Assembly (NCBI GenBank): GCA_007129085.1
Contig: SKWF01000016.1
Coordinates: 1 to 7,143, forward strand
DNA: 7,143 bases
Direction: 5' to 3'
DNA from: Balneolaceae bacterium
GTDB taxonomy: Bacteria; Bacteroidota; Rhodothermia; Balneolales; Balneolaceae
Positions 5,563 to 7,143 of this stretch are shown one piece after another; positions within the stretch are counted from its first letter, which is position 1, and each line of letters begins with the position of its first letter. The position numbers and the translations under genes are program-made. The notes under the pieces are model-generated. The model did not search any database and was not told where the DNA came from. It saw nothing but the letters and a program-made list of their open reading frames with translations.

Positions 5563-5673
5563 AGGGGTGTGTCGGAAAAGACAAGGCTTCTGATCTGGAT
5601 TTTTTTACCGAAAAGGGATTTTGAAGTAGCGTAAGGCGAATTTGGTGTTTTATATTTGAACTTACACACCCCT
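5563..5673. repeat. 111-bp segment with perfect 10-bp inverted ends
   Basis: AGGGGTGTGT (5563-5572) and ACACACCCCT (5664-5673) are exact reverse complements bounding AT-richer non-coding DNA. Flanking G-rich (GGAGGGG, 5552-5558) and C-rich (CCCC) tracts extend the symmetry loosely. It may be a relic mobile element. Minus-strand open frames across it have no protein-like character. Confidence 0.55.
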
Positions 5674-5674
5674 C

Positions 5675-5714
5675 CCCACGATAAACGTGGGACTCTCCGC
5701 CGGCCGGCGGAGAG
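5675..5714. repeat. Tandem hairpins: CCCACG stem plus 22-bp perfect palindrome
   Basis: CCCACG (5675-5680) and CGTGGG (5686-5691) enclose ATAAA. After one base comes a perfect 22-bp palindrome (5693-5714), arm CTCTCCGCCGG, the most GC-rich local sequence in this spacer. Neither is followed by a T-run on the plus strand, so they are unlikely to be intrinsic terminators. Confidence 0.75.
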
Positions 5715-5732
5715 ACTATTCTCAATCAAACC

Positions 5733-5756
5733 TCAGCGCCACTGAGTCACTGCGGT
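5733..5756. repeat. 8-bp-period motif related to the window-start array
   Basis: TCAGCGCC, ACTGAGTC and ACTGCGGT follow with a strict 8-bp period and match the WCTGCGYC-like units at 161-184 in the same orientation. It lies ~165 bp upstream of the helicase start. Confidence 0.5.
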
Positions 5757-5844
5757 GATGAAATTTTTTATCCGATTCAATTCTTGCAATTAAACTTGTA
5801 TATTAAAGGCTATCGAATTTTGATAAATATATAGTGCCGTTTAC

Positions 5845-5912
5845 GCTGATTCCGGATCAAACAGATCAGCAGCATTCTGAAATGCAGTATGCACGATGAA
5901 ATTTTAACGTAG
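5845..5912 (+). promoter_or_regulatory. Structured leader of the DEAD-box helicase with three blocked ATGs
   Basis: Two consecutive hairpins precede the gene: GCTGAT (5845-5850) with ATCAGC (5865-5870), loop 14 nt, and GCATT (5872-5876) with AATGC (5881-5885), loop CTGA. Three ATGs then occur exactly 7 nt apart in three frames: 5882 (MQYAR, stop), 5889 (MHDEILT, stop TAG 5910-5912, in frame with the helicase) and 5896 (MKF, stop). None can produce the helicase. Upstream, 5757-5835 is AT-rich and may hold the promoter, but no pair of boxes is convincing. Leader regulation is inference. Confidence 0.4.
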
Positions 5913-5921
5913 TTGACACAA

Positions 5922-7143
5922 TTGAAGTTTACAGAACTTAACCTAGACGAGTCCCTTTTAGCGGGATTAAAAGACCTGCAATTTTTCGAGCCAACCCCAA
6001 TTCAAGAGCAAGCTATTCCGATTGTAACAGAGGGAAAAGACCTCATCGGAACCGCACAGACCGGAACCGGTAAAACAGGGGCGTTTGTAATTCCCATCAT
6101 GCAGCGGGTATTAGAGAGTGAGCGTAAAGGGATAAAAGCCCTGATTTTAAGCCCAACGCGAGAACTTGCATCACAAATTGATGAACAGATTTTTGCAATT
6201 GGGTATCACGCCGGGATTACTTCAGCAACAGTCATTGGAGGGAGTGATTTCTCTCAACAAGCGAAAGCTCTGAAAGCAGGTGTAGATATTATTGTAGCAA
6301 CACCGGGTCGCCTGATCGACCAGAATAAAGTGGTAAGTATCGACTTTTCCGACCTTGAGTACTTTGTACTTGATGAGGCAGACCGAATGCTCGATATGGG
6401 TTTTCTGCCAGATATGAAGAAGATTATCTCATGGATTCCGGAGAAGCGTCAGACACTTCTCTTTTCTGCTACCATGCCGAATGAGATTAAAAAACTGGCC
6501 GGGTCAATCATGAAAAACCCGGAAACCGTGGAGATTGAGCGGTCGAAGCCGAGTGCAAGTGTAGAGCAACGGGCGTACAGGCTGCGGAGTAATCAGAAAG
6601 TGGGTCTTGTTAAACAGATTTTCAATGATATAAAGTGGGACTCCTGCATTATCTTTACCTCTACCAAAAAAGGGACCGATGAACTGCAGCGCCTACTGAA
6701 ACAGGAAGGAATTAAAGCAGCCAGTATTCACGGCGACCGTACACAAAAAGAGCGGAATGCCGCGCTGCAGAAGTTTAAAAACGGCGAAGTGCCCGTTATC
6801 GTAGCGACCGATGTATTGGCACGGGGGATCGATATTAAGGAGGTTTCCATCATCCTGAATTACGATGTGCCGAATAATACGGATGATTATATCCATCGTA
6901 TTGGCCGTACTGGACGGTATGACAAGAGCGGTATCGCCATTACGTTTGTAAGCAAGCGCGACAGCCGGAAGTTTAAGGATATTGAGAAAATTAAAGGGAA
7001 TAAGATTAAAACGATTGATCTTCCCAATAACTTCGATGAGAGTTCTGATTTCTCCTGGAGCGAAGATTTTAAAGGTGGCTCATCTCAAAAGTCCGGTAAG
7101 AAAAAAGCGAAGTCTTCTGATGATAAAAAACAGTCGCGAGACA
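5922..7143 (+). CDS. DEAD-box ATP-dependent RNA helicase, RhlE-like (3' end beyond the window)
   Basis: The 407 residues present unwind or remodel RNA using ATP. Motifs in order: Q motif FEPTPIQ (22-28), I AQTGTGKT (45-52), Ia PTREL (78-82), Ib TPGR (127-130), II DEAD (151-154) in VLDEADRMLDMGF, III SAT (182-184), IV IIFTSTKK (243-250), V ATDVLARGID (295-304), VI HRIGRTGR (325-332). A Lys/Ser-rich tail begins near 365 and runs off the window, as in RhlE proteins, where it binds RNA. No ATG is available: the frame is closed by TAG at 5910-5912, so the start is TTG at 5922 (giving MKFTELNLDESLL, the usual family N terminus) or, less likely, TTG at 5913. No clear Shine-Dalgarno. Helicase class is certain; RhlE versus DeaD/CshA subgroup is less so. 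The leader looks structured, as expected for a growth- or cold-responsive helicase, but this is inferred. Confidence 0.95.
   Translation, partial: MKFTELNLDESLLAGLKDLQFFEPTPIQEQAIPIVTEGKDLIGTAQTGTGKTGAFVIPIMQRVLESERKGIKALILSPTRELASQIDEQIFAIGYHAGITSATVIGGSDFSQQAKALKAGVDIIVATPGRLIDQNKVVSIDFSDLEYFVLDEADRMLDMGFLPDMKKIISWIPEKRQTLLFSATMPNEIKKLAGSIMKNPETVEIERSKPSASVEQRAYRLRSNQKVGLVKQIFNDIKWDSCIIFTSTKKGTDELQRLLKQEGIKAASIHGDRTQKERNAALQKFKNGEVPVIVATDVLARGIDIKEVSIILNYDVPNNTDDYIHRIGRTGRYDKSGIAITFVSKRDSRKFKDIEKIKGNKIKTIDLPNNFDESSDFSWSEDFKGGSSQKSGKKKAKSSDDKKQSRD

Noticed and set aside
5517..5729. Two overlapping minus-strand open frames of 60-70 codons
   Set aside because: They span the inverted-end segment, hairpins and the 22-bp palindrome, so the frames are a by-product of repeat DNA.
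5913..5915. TTG 5913 as the helicase start
   Set aside because: Possible, but it adds three residues before the conserved MKFTEL N terminus and directly follows the TAG; TTG 5922 fits the family better.
5913..5918. TTGACA as a -35 box
   Set aside because: No matching -10 at 16-18 bp, and it lies immediately before the helicase start and would put transcription inside the coding region.

Overview
The window (7,143 bp, moderately AT-rich) carries six protein genes, the last cut by the window edge, set among unusually repeat-rich intergenic DNA. Weak or absent Shine-Dalgarno sites, a very acidic lipoprotein, a short QueG and the style of the intergenic repeats suggest the Bacteroidota/Balneolota group (Balneolaceae-like). 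This is inferred from protein style; there is no rRNA or other phylogenetic marker.

Layout. Positions 1-300 hold a tandem array of ~102-bp units that may continue upstream. A minus-strand gene for a small outer-membrane beta-barrel protein (381-887) ends at a clear intrinsic terminator (311-353). Diverging from it are an ECF sigma factor (1025-1657, +) and an acidic lipoprotein of unknown function (1763-2539, +). Next come two minus-strand genes: queG, epoxyqueuosine reductase (2866-3816), and an FKBP-type peptidyl-prolyl isomerase lipoprotein (4132-4848). About 1.07 kb without a convincing gene (4849-5921) is packed with hairpins, palindromes and relic repeats. The window ends inside a DEAD-box RNA helicase of the RhlE type (5922->7143, +) that appears to start at TTG.

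How the parts relate. The genes do not form one pathway. Three encode envelope proteins (the barrel and two lipoproteins). The ECF sigma factor has no adjacent anti-sigma gene. QueG acts in tRNA modification and the helicase in RNA remodelling. A hairpin with a U-tract lies between the isomerase and queG, ending only ~15 nt before the queG start codon, so it is either the isomerase terminator or an attenuator in the queG leader.

The most notable non-coding signals are: (i) two related MITE-like elements with GTCATC(C/G)CG termini in opposite orientation on either side of queG, with a degenerate third relative at ~5318-5380; (ii) the 102-bp array, whose 8-bp-period core recurs upstream of the helicase; (iii) a structured helicase leader with two hairpins and three ATGs in three frames, 7 nt apart, all closed by stops before the TTG start. 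I see no clear new multi-gene system such as a defence island, CRISPR, prophage or biosynthetic cluster; the novelty, if any, is in the repeats and leaders.
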